Shown here: positions 34,476 through 45,441 of the stretch, piece by piece
Numbering within the stretch: the stretch's first letter is position 1
Layout: each line of letters starts with the position of its first letter
Source of the DNA: Kluyvera genomosp. 3
Lineage (GTDB): Bacteria > Pseudomonadota > Gammaproteobacteria > Enterobacterales > Enterobacteriaceae
Direction of reading: 5' to 3'
Length of the DNA: 64,000 bases
Assembly (NCBI GenBank): GCA_002211745.1
Contig: CP022114.1
Coordinates: 2,760,645-2,824,644, forward strand
Notes under the pieces: model-generated
Database searches by the model: none
Told to the model about the DNA's origin: nothing
The model's input: the letters and a program-made list of their open reading frames with translations, nothing else
Translations under genes and position numbers: made by a program

Positions 34476-34586
34476 TCAGAAAGCGCTCATAAAGACGATT
34501 TAATCATAAGAAATGCATCTGCTATAACCACTATATCATTTATAGCAAGCGTGTATAGATGGAAACAAAAAATAATAACGAGGTTA

Positions 34587-34613
34587 TAAAAAAGGGCCGC
34601 TATGCGGCCCTTT
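34587..34613 (-). terminator. Terminator of topA
   Basis: Ten-bp stem AAAGGGCCGC / GCGGCCCTTT with loop ATA on the minus strand, running into a T6 tract; 22 bp past the topA stop. Confidence 0.92.
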
Positions 34614-34634
34614 GTGAAGTTTTTGCGTGGAACG

Positions 34635-37230
34635 TTACTTTTTCGCTTCGACCCATTTACCGTCAACGAAGAACGCTGACCAGCCTGTCGCTTTACCGTC
34701 TTTTTCAGAGGCGACGTACTGCTGTTTAGTCTTACGGCTGAAACGTACCATCGTTTTATTACCGGCAGGATCCTGCTGCGGCGCATCGGCCAGATAACGC
34801 AGTTTCTCCGGCAGACGGTCGCGGAAGCGGTACAGCTCTTCCACCAGCGGCGCACGCGTTTCACGTGATTTCGGGAAAGTGTTAGCGGCCAGGAATACCC
34901 GGCAGCGCCGTCACGCAGCACGAAATAAGCGTCAGACTTCTCGCACGGCAGCTCCGGCAGCGGCACCGGATCTTCCTTCGGCGGCGCGACTTCACCGTTA
35001 CGCAGAATTTTACGCGTGTTCTTACACTCGTCGTTGGTGCAGGCCATGTACTTGCCGAAACGTCCCATTTTCAGGTGCATTTCGGAGCCACATTTCTCAC
35101 ACTCAACGATCGGGCCGTCATAGCCTTTGATGCGGAACTCGCCCTCTTCAATCTCGTAGCCGTCGCAGGTCGGGTTGTTACCGCAGACGTGCAGTTTGCG
35201 CTTCGGATCGATCAGGTAGCTATCCATCGCCGTGCCGCATTTCTGGCAACGACGTTTGGCGCGCAGCGCGTTGGTTTCGGCATCGTCGCCTTCCAGCACG
35301 TTCAGCACTTCATTTTCCGGCACCAGGTTAATGGTGGTCTTGCAGCGTTCTTTCGGCGACAGCGCGTAGCCGGAGCAGCCAAGGAACACGCCGGTGCTGG
35401 CGGTACGGATACCCATTTTGCGTCCGCAGGTTGGGCAATCGATACTGGTCAGCACCATCTGGTTCGGCTGCATGCCGCCCTCTTCCGGCGCTTTCTCAGC
35501 GGTTTCCAGCTGCTTGGTGAAATCACCAAAGAACAAGTCCAGAACCTGCTTCCACTCGGCTTCGTGATTCGCCACGCGATCGAGGTGGTCTTCCATCTGC
35601 GCGGTGAAATCGTAATTCATCAGATCGCGGAAGTTCTCTTCCAGACGGTCGGTGACGATTTCGCCCATTTTTTCGGCATAGAAACGACGGTTTTCAGTGC
35701 GTACGTAGCCGCGGTCCTGAATGGTCGAAATAATCGACGCATAGGTCGACGGACGGCCAATACCGCGTTTTTCCAGCTCTTTCACCAGAGACGCTTCGCT
35801 AAAGCGCGCAGGCGGCTTGGTGAAGTGCTGGGCTGGCGTCAGTTCAACCAGGCTGAGCTTGTCGCCCTGGTTGACCATCGGCAGCGTGCGGTCTTCATCG
35901 CCTTTGCGCAGCGCTGGCATCACTTTAGTCCAGCCGTCAAAGCGCAGGGTACGACCGCGCGCTTTGAGCTTGAAGTCGCCCGCTTTCACGGTCAACGTGG
36001 TGGAGTCGTACTGCGCCGGCGTCATCTGACAGGCTACGAACTGGCGCCAGATCAGCTGGTACAGCTTCTGTGCGTCCGCTTCCATATCTTTTAACGCTTC
36101 CGCCTGCACGGCAACGTCGGAAGGACGAATCGCTTCGTGCGCTTCCTGCGAGTTCTCTTTGCTGGCGTACTGATTCGGATTTTCCGGCAGGTATTTCTTG
36201 CCAAAATTATCGCTAATATAGCCGCGAACCATGTTCACCGCGTCCTGACTCAGGTTGGTGGAGTCGGTACGCATATAGGTGATGTAGCCCGCCTCATACA
36301 GACGCTGCGCCATCATCATGGTTTTCTTCACACCGAAGCCCAGACGCGTGCTGGCAGCCTGCTGCAACGTTGAAGTAATGAACGGCGCGCCCGGCTTGCT
36401 GCTAGTCGGCTTATCTTCACGCTCCAGCACGCTGTAGCTGGCTTTTTCCAACAGGCTGACCGCCGCCATGGTTTCGTCGCGGTTAACCGGACGGAACGGC
36501 TTGTCGCCCTGATGGGTGACTTCCAGCGCCAGAGCATCCCGCCAGGGGTGGTGGTGTTCGCGTCAACTTCCCAGAATTCTTCCGGAACGAAGGCTTTGAT
36601 TTCACGCTCACGCTCAACCACCAGACGCACGGCAACGGACTGCACGCGACCCGCAGACAAACCGCGAGCGATTTTTTTCCACAGCAGCGGCGAAACCATG
36701 TACCCCACGACGCGGTCCATAAAGCGACGCGCCTGCTGAGCGTTAACACGATCAATATTCAGTTCGCCCGGCTTTTCAAACGCCTGGCGAATCGCATTCT
36801 TGGTAATTTCGTTAAACACCACGCGGCTATAGCGCGTTTCATCACCGCCGATCACTTCCCGCAGGTGCCATGCAATGGCCTCCCCTTCGCGGTCAAGGTC
36901 GGTTGCGAGATAGATGTGGTCGGCTTTTTCCGCCAGCTGTTTGAGTTCCGAAACTACCTTTTCTTTGCCTGGCAGCACTTCATAGTGTGCCGCCCAGTCA
37001 TGCCATGGGTCGACGCCCATGCGGTTAACCAGCGCGCCTCGTTCATCCTTTTTAGGCTTTTTGGCCGTTTTGGTGGAGGTAGAGTCAGCGCTCTTTTTGG
37101 CGGCTGAGCCACTTGTCGGCAAATCGCGGATGTGACCCACGCTGGACTTAACCACGTAGTCATTACCCAGATACTTATTGATCGTTTTGGCTTTTGCCGG
37201 GGACTCAACGATAACGAGAGCTTTACCCAT
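34635..37230 (-). CDS. topA: TopA, DNA topoisomerase I (frameshifted)
   Basis: Type IA topoisomerase relaxing negative supercoils. TOPRIM domain ([21 protein letters not shown]; acidic [15 protein letters not shown]), active-site Tyr in [15 protein letters not shown], and C-terminal zinc ribbons ([40 protein letters not shown]). Breaks in G runs near 36539 and 34899; repaired 865 aa, as in E. coli. Start at 37230 with RBS AAAGGTG; a GTG two codons earlier is unlikely. Confidence 0.95.
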
Positions 37231-37625
37231 ATTCACCTTTACCTAATTTGATTCTTCCAGGAATACATCGCACATGTTCCACGTTCCACTGGCGACAAGC
37301 CTTGTATGTTGCGGCAACGCCAATGGATATCAACCCTTTACTGACCGGCTTTTGATGTAAGCACGCAGATGGCTGAGTTCACAGACTTTTTTTCGTCAGG
37401 AGCTATAGCACGAAGAATATTCGGTCGAATGTCAAGCAAATCTGTTGCCAGATTGCCGAAAGCGTCACACTGTACCTGATAAAATTCGTTACGCAACTTT
37501 ATTAGCATGCAAACACCAATCATGCCAACTCTGCGGTAAAATCGTTACCCCTGGTAAACGTCGGGAATATTTGCCCACGACGGGCGCCCGGCGTAAACTA
37601 GCGCGAGAATTTTGAGGAGTTGAAT
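37231..37625. promoter_or_regulatory. topA / yciN divergent control region
   Basis: 395 bp with no ORF. AT-rich tracts and scattered -10-like hexamers (for example GATAAAAT near 37478) suit the multiple promoters known for topA in E. coli. yciN has RBS GAGGAG just upstream of its ATG. No structured RNA recognised. Confidence 0.5.
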
Positions 37626-37877
37626 ATGTCAAATAATAGCCAACCTATCGATCGCCAGACGCTGCTGATTGAAGCTAACCGCCTTATTCGCGAACACGAA
37701 GATACTTTAGCCGGCATTGAAGCTACCGGCGTTGAGCAACGCAACGGCGTGCTGGTCTTCAGCGGCGAGTACTTCCTGGATGAACAGGGCCTGCCTACGC
37801 CGAAAAGCACGGCGGTGTTTAATATGTTCAAGTATCTCGCCCACGAGCTGTCTGAAAAATATCACCTGGTTGACTGA
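37626..37877 (+). CDS. yciN: YciN (DUF2498), conserved small protein
   Basis: 83 aa, intact. Matches E. coli Yci[62 protein letters not shown]. Function unknown; conserved beside topA in enterobacteria. ATG at 37626 chosen over 37620 because of RBS spacing and family length. Confidence 0.93.
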   Translation: MSNNSQPIDRQTLLIEANRLIREHEDTLAGIEATGVEQRNGVLVFSGEYFLDEQGLPTPKSTAVFNMFKYLAHELSEKYHLVD

Positions 37878-37908
37878 GCTTAAGGCTGTCGCCTGAGCCA
37901 AAAGGAAA

Positions 37909-37941
37909 CGCCCGGTAAACAACGTTTACCGGGCGTGATTA
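37909..37941. terminator. Bidirectional terminator between yciN and sohB
   Basis: Twelve-bp stem CGCCCGGTAAAC / GTTTACCGGGCG, loop AAC. On + it is followed by TGATTATTTTT, on - by TTTCCTTTTGG, so it can stop both convergent genes. Confidence 0.88.
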
Positions 37942-37959
37942 TTTTTGGGCTATAGTGGC

Positions 37960-39006
37960 TTAAAGCATCGGTTTTTGCCCGCGCTGCCACCAGCGCATCA
38001 TCAAACGATCCGCGCTTTCCGCGGCGCTGCCGGTAAAGCGGTCCATCATTTTCTTACGTCGCGTGTAGCGAACGTTGACCACTTCGTGATCGGCCATCAG
38101 CCCCAGCAGCAGTTCATCGCTGGTACCCACTTCATCAACCAGCCCTTTTTCCTGCGCTTGCGAGCCATACCAGTGCTCACCGGTCGCGACCTGTTCGATA
38201 TCCAGCGTCGGACGCATGGTCTTCACAAAATCTTTAAACAGATGATGGGTTTCGTTCAGCTCTTCGCGGAATTTCTGTCGCCCTTCGTCGGTGTTCTCGC
38301 CCAGCAGCGTCAGCGTACGCTTGTACTGACCCGCAGTGTGCAGCTCAACGTCGATATCTTTATTTTTCAGGAAACGGTTGAGGTTTGGGATCTGCGCGAC
38401 CACGCCAATCGAACCGAGAATAGCGAACGGCGCCGCGACGATTTTATTCGCCACGCAGGCCATCATGTAGCCGCCGCTGGCCGCGACTTTATCGACTGCG
38501 ACCGTCAGCGGGATCTGCTTATCGCGAATACGCTGCAGCTGGGAGGCCGCCAGCCCGTAACCGTGCACCACGCCGCCGGGGCTCTCAAGACGCAGCACCA
38601 CCTGATCCTGCGGCGTGGCGACCGTGAGCACGGCGGTAATCTCTTCCCGCAACGAGGCGACTTCGTGGGCATCCATGCTGCCCTTAAAATCCAGCACCCA
38701 CGCGCGCGGTTTGCCGGAGACGGCGCTTTCGCCCTGCTTCGCTTTGGCCTTTGCCGCCTTTGCTTCTTGCTTCAGTTTTTTCTTTTGCGCTTTATGCCAC
38801 AGCTTCTGCTGCGGCCCGTCGAGCAGCGCCACGGCTAAATCTTCCTGCATGTCCTTGTGCTGCTCGCTTAAGTTGGTGATCCGCAGTTCACCGCGCTGCC
38901 GCTTGCGCGACGTCAGATTGACAATCAGCACGGCAATGACGGCAATAGCGACGACAACCGTCACGATCTTCGCGAGAAATAGACCATATTGAAAAAGTAA
39001 TTCCAC
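37960..39006 (-). CDS. sohB: SohB, inner-membrane S49 protease
   Basis: 348 aa. N-terminal membrane anchor (about residues 8-32), coiled charged region (HKAQKKKLKQEAKAAKAKA), then the S49/ClpP-like fold with nucleophile Ser in DKVAASGGYMMACVANKI and the general-base Lys further on (TAGQYKRTLTLLGENTDEGR). GTG start at 39006 (VELLFQYGLFLAKIVTVV) gives the family length; an upstream codon at 39030 has no RBS. SppA relative and multicopy suppressor of degP in E. coli. Confidence 0.94.
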   Translation of the reverse strand: MELLFQYGLFLAKIVTVVVAIAVIAVLIVNLTSRKRQRGELRITNLSEQHKDMQEDLAVALLDGPQQKLWHKAQKKKLKQEAKAAKAKAKQGESAVSGKPRAWVLDFKGSMDAHEVASLREEITAVLTVATPQDQVVLRLESPGGVVHGYGLAASQLQRIRDKQIPLTVAVDKVAASGGYMMACVANKIVAAPFAILGSIGVVAQIPNLNRFLKNKDIDVELHTAGQYKRTLTLLGENTDEGRQKFREELNETHHLFKDFVKTMRPTLDIEQVATGEHWYGSQAQEKGLVDEVGTSDELLLGLMADHEVVNVRYTRRKKMMDRFTGSAAESADRLMMRWWQRGQKPML

Positions 39007-39228
39007 ACATCCACCTTGTACAAAAATCACATAATCTGTCGCTCAGTGTACAACACCGCGTCCGGTACGTCTCGACTGGAGTATCAGCCCTCGAGGCCGC
39101 TTCCAGATGATTTTTTTGCAAATGAAATCATTGCAAATTGTTAATTAGACGTTGTCTCTCCGGTGCGCCGATTGAAATAGCGAAGAGATTCAGGCATAAA
39201 GCCCAAAAGCGATGAAAAGTACATAAAA

Positions 39229-39248
39229 TATGGCCGCTAAAGGCCATA
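39229..39248 (+). promoter_or_regulatory. Hairpin next to the yciK ribosome binding site
   Basis: Perfect inverted repeat TATGGCC / GGCCATA with loop GCTAAA, ending immediately before the GAGGAG RBS of yciK. It could modulate translation initiation; no known element recognised. The rest of the sohB-yciK gap (39007-39228) holds the two divergent promoters. Confidence 0.5.
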
Positions 39249-39259
39249 GAGGAGCTACC

Positions 39260-40015
39260 GTGCACTATCAACCCCAGCTCGACTTGTTGCAGAATCGTAT
39301 CATCCTGGTCACCGGAGCCAGCGACGGTATCGGGCGAGAAGCCGCTATCACCTACGCGCGCTATGGCGCCAGCGTCATTTTATTAGGTCGTAGTGACGAA
39401 AAATTACGTTCAGTTGCGCAAGAAGTCAGCAATATCAGTGAATTACCGGTCCGTTGGTATACGCTGGATCTGTTAACCTGTACCCCACAAGCCTGCCAGC
39501 AGGTCGCGCAGCAAATCAGCCTGCACTACCCGTGTCTTGATGGCGTGTTGCATAACGCCGGACTGTTGGGGACGTGGTCCCCATGAGCGAGCAGGATCCG
39601 CAGGTCTGGCAGCAGGTGATGCAGGTTAACGTCAACGGCACCTTTATGTTGACCCAGGCGCTGCTGCCATTGCTGCTGCAATCGGATGCCGGTTCGCTGG
39701 TTTTCACCTCCTCCAGCGTGGGCCGTCAGGGGCGTGCAAACTGGGGGCCTATGCGGTGTCGAAATTTGCCACCGAAGGCATGATGCAGGTGCTGGCCGAA
39801 GAGTATCAGGGGCAGTTGCGCGTCAACTGTATTAACCCCGGCGGCACGCGAACCAAAATGCGCGCCAGCGCCTTCCCGACGGAAGATGCGCTGAAGCTCA
39901 AAACCCTGCCGATATCATGCCGCTTTATCTGTGGCTGATGGGCGATGATAGCCGCCGGAAAACCGGTATGACTTTTGATGCCCAACCCGGGCGTAAACCA
40001 GGAATTGCCCAATGA
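39260..40015 (+). CDS. yciK: YciK, short-chain dehydrogenase/reductase (frameshifted)
   Basis: SDR protein with Rossmann motif VTGASDGIGREAA (about residues 18-30), NAG (LHNAGLLG) and catalytic Ser-Tyr-Lys (FTSSSVGRQGRANWGAYAVSKFA after repair). GTG start with RBS GAGGAG. Three one-base losses (near 39570, 39744, 39905); repaired 252 aa, as in E. coli. Substrate unknown. Its stop overlaps the btuR start (ATGA). Confidence 0.92.
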
Positions 40016-40602
40016 GTGATGAACGTTACCGCGAACGCCAGCAACGCGTGAAAGAGCGCGTCGCCGCCCGTGTCGCTGCCGCCCAGGACACACGAGGGAT
40101 CGTGATTGTGTTTACCGGCAACGGGAAAGGCAAAACGACCGCCGCCTTTGGTACCGCCACCCGTGCGGTCGGCCACGGCCATAACGTCGGGGTGATTCAG
40201 TTTATTAAAGGCACCTGGCCGAACGGTGAACGTAACCTGCTCGAACCGCTGGGCGTTGAGTTTCAGGTGATGGCCACCGGGTTTACCTGGGACACTCAGA
40301 ACCGCGAAAGCGACACGGAAGCCTGCCTCGCCGTATGGCAGCACGCCAAACGGATGCTGGCCGATGAGACGCTGGATATGGTCGTACTCGACGAGTTGAC
40401 CTACATGGTGGCCTATGACTATCTGCCGCTGGAAGAAGTCTTAAAGGCGCTGAAAGCGCGACCGCAGCATCAAACGGTGATCATCACTGGCCGCGGTTGC
40501 CACCGCGATATCCTCGACTACGCCGATACCGTCAGCGAACTGCGGCCCGTCAAGCATGCGTTTGAAGCCGGGATTAAGGCGCAGATTGGGATTGATTACT
40601 AA
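40012..40602 (+). CDS. btuR: BtuR (CobO/CobA), cob(I)yrinic acid a,c-diamide adenosyltransferase
   Basis: Intact 196 aa. Adds the adenosyl group from ATP to corrinoids. P-loop GNGKGKTTAAFG near residue 36, followed by AVGHGHNVGVIQFIKG, Walker B-like MVVLDELTYMVAYDYL and TGRGCHRDILDYAD. Co-translated with yciK. Its last 29 bp overlap the 3' end of the convergent AraC gene. Confidence 0.96.
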   Translation: MSDERYRERQQRVKERVAARVAAAQDTRGIVIVFTGNGKGKTTAAFGTATRAVGHGHNVGVIQFIKGTWPNGERNLLEPLGVEFQVMATGFTWDTQNRESDTEACLAVWQHAKRMLADETLDMVVLDELTYMVAYDYLPLEEVLKALKARPQHQTVIITGRGCHRDILDYADTVSELRPVKHAFEAGIKAQIGIDY

Positions 40603-41545
40603 GCTGCGTTAGCCTGTCGAGCAGCGCGGCGTTGAGCGGCAGGCACAGGCAATCTTCGCCCTGTGCCAGCGTACTTTCCGCTAAATTCTGTCGCGAAATA
40701 AAGCGTTTACGGTACTCGGTTGGCGTCAGCCCACAGTACTTATTAAAGGCGGCAATCAGCGCCTTATGTTCCTGAAAACCACAGCTGTGGCTGATGTCGG
40801 TGATCGGCGTGCGGGTGTCACGTAGCAGGGTGCGGGCTTTGTTCAGCCGCACCAGCGTCAGATATTCTTTGAAATTGTGTCGACTGACCTTTTTAAACAG
40901 CCGGGAAAAGTACGAGTAACTCATGCCGCTATGCTCGGCAACATCGCTCAAGGTCAGCGGCTGGTCGAAGTGCTGATTAATGTAATCAATCCCTCTTTAA
41001 TCATCGCGTCTTCCCGCAGCGTACTTTCAGCCCGCTGAGTCGGTTGCCCGGCTGCCACCAGCGCGTCCAGCAGCAGATAGATAGCCGCAAAGCGCTGAAA
41101 CGGCGCATCGTTGTCGATAATCCGCGCCAGCAGCGACTGTAGCCGGGGGAAAACGGCGCTGTCGGCTGGCGTCATGGCGTGGCGATGCGTTCGCCAGTTC
41201 AGCAATGGCGCTGGGTGCAGTTCATCAAACAGTCCCGGTGAAAACTGCACGGTCACCAGTTGGCTACCGTCTTCTTCCGCGCTCAGCGCGTGTACCTCTT
41301 CGGCATTGATATACAGCATCTCCCCGCGTGAAGCGCTACGCTTTGCTGCCCACCGCCAGCGAAAACCGCCCGTGCAGCACGGTGATAAGCTCCGGCGCCG
41401 GATGCCAGTGCGGCTCGCAGTAGCGAACCTCCGCCGCAAAAACGTTGAGTTTCTCCGCGTCAAAGGCAATCAGCTCGTAGCCGCTGGCCGTCTGCCGCCC
41501 GGTATGGGCGGCCGGGCGAGGATGCGTTACTGAAAAAGGAAACAC
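40574..41545 (-). CDS. AraC-family regulator of the GPH-GH3 operon (frameshifted)
   Basis: N-terminal cupin (RYCEPHWHPAPELITVLHGRFSLAVG, GEMLYINAEEVHAL) and C-terminal HTH pair (LTLSDVAEHSGMSYSYFSRLFKK; TPITDISHSCGFQEHKALIAAFNK). Two base losses around 41328-41342 and one near 40991; repaired 324 aa. Last gene of the symporter-GH3-regulator operon, 23 bp after the GH3 gene, suggesting autoregulation by the imported sugar. Its 3' end overlaps btuR by 29 bp, tail to tail. Confidence 0.85.
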
Positions 41546-41568
41546 GCGCCTTCTCCTGTTATTAGCGG

Positions 41569-43913
41569 TTAGTCTGTTCCGGCCAACACCGCGTTCAGTT
41601 CATCACGCTCGATGTCCAGCGCCAGAAACTCGGTCAGCGCAATCAGCAGACCGCAGAACAGATCGGGCGCCAGGCGAATCAGCTTTTCTCGTACCTGTTC
41701 CGCAGGCATCTGGCTTTTCCCGGCAATCAACTGTACGACCCGGGCAAAGGCTTCCGGCTGCTGAATCAGCTGTTGCAACGAGTTATCATCGCGGAGCGGC
41801 ACGTAGCGTGGCGGGCAATCAACCTTAAACTTCGCGCTCAACGGCAGATCGCGGATGACGCCCCACATGAAGCTGCCATTCCCCCGGCGTAATAACCCAA
41901 TCGGCCAGCCCGGATGATAGCAGGCAAGCTCGGCGATCGGCAGTTGCAGGCTGACACGGCGGGTTTCCCCGGCGGCCAATGCGACTTTAGTAAAGCCCTT
42001 TAAGGCACGTACTTCACGAATCAACTCGCCTTTTGGTGCAGAAACGTACAGCTGAACGACCTCTTTACCGTCATACGCCCCTACGTTGCGTAAATCAAAG
42101 GTGACGGTAAGCGTATCGTCTGCCCCGGCATGCGCCGTCGAAAGCGACAGGTTATCATAGGCGAATTGCGTATAGCTTAAGCCAAAACCGAACGGGAACA
42201 GCGGGTTCAGGCGGCGTTTATCGTAGTAACGATAGCCGACAAACAATCCCTCACCATAATGGTGACGCAGGTTTTCCCCCGGATATTGTAGCCAGGCCGG
42301 GTCTCTTCCAGCGTATTGGGTACCGTCACCGTCAGCTTGCCGCTGGGGTTGCGCAGCCCGAACAAGATTTCCGCCACCGCGCGTCCCATGCCCTGCCCGG
42401 CAAAGAAGGTCTCCAGCAGGGCTTTACAGCCGCCCAGCCACGGCATCACGACCGCATCGCTGTTAGCCAGTACCACCACGACATTTGGCTGCACTGAGGC
42501 CACCTCGCGAATCAGACGCTCATGGACGGCCAGAATATTGAGATCCTGACGGTCACCGTTTTCGCCATCCTCGCCCACCGCGGTACTGACGAAGATCACC
42601 GCAACGTCAGCCTCCTGCGCCACCGCTTTCGCCTGCGCCAGCGCCGCCTCGTCATCGCGCAGGTCGTCAGGCGCGCCAATCGCCCAGCGCACGCTGAAAT
42701 CATCGCCGGCAAGGTCGAAAATTTCGTCCAACGGACGGTCAAGCAGATACGGTACCGTGGTTGCACAGCCGGAGCCCTGAATCACCGGCTCCTGCGCCGG
42801 TTTACCCAACACCGCAATACGCGGCGTTTTCTCCGGACGCAGCGGCAGTAACCCGTCGTCATTTTTCAATAATACAATGGATTCCGCCGCCAACTGCTGC
42901 GAAAGCGCATGATGCGCCGGGAAATCGGCCTGTGCATTCGGGCGGCGGTGGCGCTGCACTTTATCCAGCAGTTCCAGCATTCGCAGGCAGGCACGATCCA
43001 CCACCGGCATTGGCACTTCGCCGGATTCAATCGCCGCCAGCAGTGTCTGTTTATCGCGTCGGGTTTCCGGCATCGCCAGATCGTTACCCGCCAGCAGCGA
43101 TGCGGGACGATCCTTCACCCGTACCAGTCGGACATCACCAGCCCCTGGTAGCCCCACTCGTCGCGCAGCACCTGAGTCAACAGGAACGGGTCCTGCGACG
43201 TTTGCACCCCATTCAGGCGGTTGTAGGAGGACATTACCGTCCACGGCTGCGACTTCGCGATCGCCCGCTGGAACCCTGCAAGATAGATTTCACGCAGCGC
43301 GCGCTCTTCGATAATGGAGTCCATTTCCGTACGACGGTACTCCGAGTTGTTGGCGGCGAAGTGCTTCAGACTGGCACCGACGCCTTCATTCTGCAGGCCG
43401 TTAATTAACGCCGCCGCGATATCGCCGCTGACGACCGGATCTTCGGCGTAGTATTCATAACCACGACCGGCCAGCGGCGTGCGGCGAATGTTGATACCCG
43501 GCCCCAACAATATCCCAACGCCCATATGCTGGCACTCGCGCCCAGCGCCTGGCCCATTTGATAAACCAGATCGATATCCCAGCTACAGGCGAGACTCGAG
43601 CCGTTCGGGAAACAGGTGGCTGGCAGCGAGGTGCTGAATAAAGCTTCACTGCCCCTTTCGCCGCCGACTCTTCAGCGTTAGCCTGGTCCGCGGTTTGGGT
43701 GATCACGGAGATAAAATCGTCCATGCTCCATTTTTCGCCACCGTCTATCTGTGCGCTGCTGTAACGCACGCCGTAGGTACCGTCGGTCATGACGATATCG
43801 TCAATACCGTGCTGCGGCAGGCTGGCCGTGCGCCACAGGCCGCTACCGGTAAGCAGCGCCACTTTTTCTTCGGCGCTCATCGCGGCGATAAGGGTTTTAA
43901 AATCACGATTCAT
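41569..43913 (-). CDS. GH3 beta-glucosidase/beta-xylosidase (frameshifted)
   Basis: Family 3 glycoside hydrolase, 782 aa after repair. N-terminal barrel with IVMTDGTYGVRY, LKHFAANNSEYRR and the nucleophile Asp in GLVMSDWYG; middle alpha/beta sandwich (IAVLGKPAQEPVIQGSG, FVSTAVGEDGENGDR); C-terminal fibronectin III-like domain (VTFDLRNVGAYDGKEVVQLYV). No signal peptide, so cytoplasmic: it acts on sugars imported intact by the adjacent symporter. Breaks near 43653, 43537, 43119, 42278. 17 bp after the symporter gene. Exact substrate not predictable. Confidence 0.9.
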
Positions 43914-43930
43914 GTCTCGACTCCCTGAGG

Positions 43931-45292
43931 TTAAAGCGCGTTCTGCTTGCGCAGACTGATTTTCTGAACGATATCGCGGTAGGTTTTTTCATCGAGCGAG
44001 TAGCTGGCGACAAAAATAGCGCTTATCGCGAACATGGCGCCGGGGAACAGCGTCATCAGGATATTGATACCGCTTAGCGCGCTGGCGCTAATGCTGGCGG
44101 CATCATAGTGGTAATAATCCAGCATCCACCCGGCACAACCGCCGCCGATCGCCATTGCAATTTTGGTGATAAAGTTGAAGAAGCCGTATATCGCGCCTTC
44201 GGTACGCACGCCATGATGCCATTCCGCATATTCCACGGTATCCGCAATCATTGACCACATGGCGACGAATCCCATGCCTAAGGTAATACTGAACAGGCAC
44301 ACCCCGGTCATAATTAACCAGATATTATCCCCGGCTACGAAATACTGCATCAGGACGCCCAGTACGCCAATCAATAGCGCCAGCAGGGTCATTTTCTTTT
44401 TCCCCATCATGGCGATGATTTTCTCAGAAACGACCGTCCCTAAAATATAAGCGGCCGACTGAATCATAAAGAACGAAGAGGTAAATCCTTCATTGCCAAT
44501 AATATATTTAATAAAGTAAATGGCGATCGCCATCCACACGGTATAGGCAATATAAAAGAAGACGGTAAACAGCGACAGGTTAATCAAAGGGCCATTGCCC
44601 ATCACGGCGCGGAACATTTCTTTTAGGGTCGGCGCAGGCGAATCTTCCTCTTCTCCAACGCGCTCTTTGGTCATGCCAAAACAGGCGAGGAACAAGAAGG
44701 TCGCCAGCAACGCAAAACATGAGACGGCAAAAACATAGCCCATCTGTTTGTCATCGAACGGTGAAATCAGGATATCCGCGGTGGTCGAAACAATCAGATA
44801 GCCGACGATAGCCAGCACAAAGCGATACACCGACAACGATGAACGCGAAGCCTCATGCTGGGTTAAGCGGTTGGTCATCGCCGAATACGGGGTGTTTACC
44901 GCCGTGTAGGCCAGACAATAAATAGTATAAGAACACAGCGCAAACCAGAATTTCGCTTCGCCGCCCAACGGCAGGAAGCACAGTATCGTCAGCAGCCCAA
45001 GCGGAATCGAGCCGTATAATAACCACGGACGGAGTTTGCCGTAACGACTGTGGGTTTTATCAATTGCAAAGCCAATCAGAATATTAAAGATGGCATCCAC
45101 CACTCGAGCAATAACAAAGATCAGGCTTGCCTGGACCGCGCTGATGCCGAAGATATTGGTATAAAAGAATAATAAAAAAAGCGAAACGAAACCGAAGGAT
45201 AAATTAGAGGCAAAATCGCCAAAGCCATAGCCTATCTTTTCTTTAACGCCGATAACCACATAGCTTGCCGAGAGTTTTTTCGTTGTTTCCAT
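43931..45292 (-). CDS. GPH-family sugar:cation symporter
   Basis: Intact 453 aa with twelve hydrophobic segments, of the glycoside-pentoside-hexuronide family (MelB, YicJ, XynT relatives): KIGYGFGDFASNLSFGFVSLFLLFFYT start, DAIFNILIGFAIDKTHSRYGKLRPW (conserved cytoplasmic loop), YGFFNFITKIAMAIGGG. Imports a glycoside for the GH3 enzyme. First gene of the operon; a consensus CRP site lies about 110 bp upstream. Confidence 0.92.
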   Translation of the reverse strand: METTKKLSASYVVIGVKEKIGYGFGDFASNLSFGFVSLFLLFFYTNIFGISAVQASLIFVIARVVDAIFNILIGFAIDKTHSRYGKLRPWLLYGSIPLGLLTILCFLPLGGEAKFWFALCSYTIYCLAYTAVNTPYSAMTNRLTQHEASRSSLSVYRFVLAIVGYLIVSTTADILISPFDDKQMGYVFAVSCFALLATFLFLACFGMTKERVGEEEDSPAPTLKEMFRAVMGNGPLINLSLFTVFFYIAYTVWMAIAIYFIKYIIGNEGFTSSFFMIQSAAYILGTVVSEKIIAMMGKKKMTLLALLIGVLGVLMQYFVAGDNIWLIMTGVCLFSITLGMGFVAMWSMIADTVEYAEWHHGVRTEGAIYGFFNFITKIAMAIGGGCAGWMLDYYHYDAASISASALSGINILMTLFPGAMFAISAIFVASYSLDEKTYRDIVQKISLRKQNAL

Positions 45293-45403
45293 TTCGGGCT
45301 ACCTGTTTGAGTAATCTGTGGCGTCAGTATATGGCGGGCGCTATTTTATCACTTTGCGTTCTTTGTCTGGGGAATTCCTGTTTTTTGTCTTTATACAGAA
45401 GTG

Positions 45404-45419
45404 TGAATAGAATCACAGG
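45404..45419. promoter_or_regulatory. Consensus CRP site upstream of the GPH operon
   Basis: TGTGA-ATAGAA-TCACA matches all ten conserved half-site positions. Centre at 45411.5, about 119 bp upstream of the symporter start codon. No KdgR-type box seen here, so this operon appears catabolite-controlled but separate from the pectin regulon. Confidence 0.85.
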
Positions 45420-45441
45420 AGAAGAGAAATGCGGGAATAAA

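Noticed and set aside
35075-36094. Long open frame (339 codons) on the plus strand
   Set aside because: It lies wholly antisense to topA, has biased composition (Arg/His/Val-rich) typical of shadow frames in high-GC genes, and shows no domain or RBS.
37231-37625. Riboswitch or sRNA between topA and yciN
   Set aside because: No stable hairpin followed by a T-run and no known conserved core; treated as a promoter region only.
37945-38838. 297-codon frame on the plus strand
   Set aside because: Antisense to sohB with no recognisable motif; the minus-strand protein is clearly conserved.
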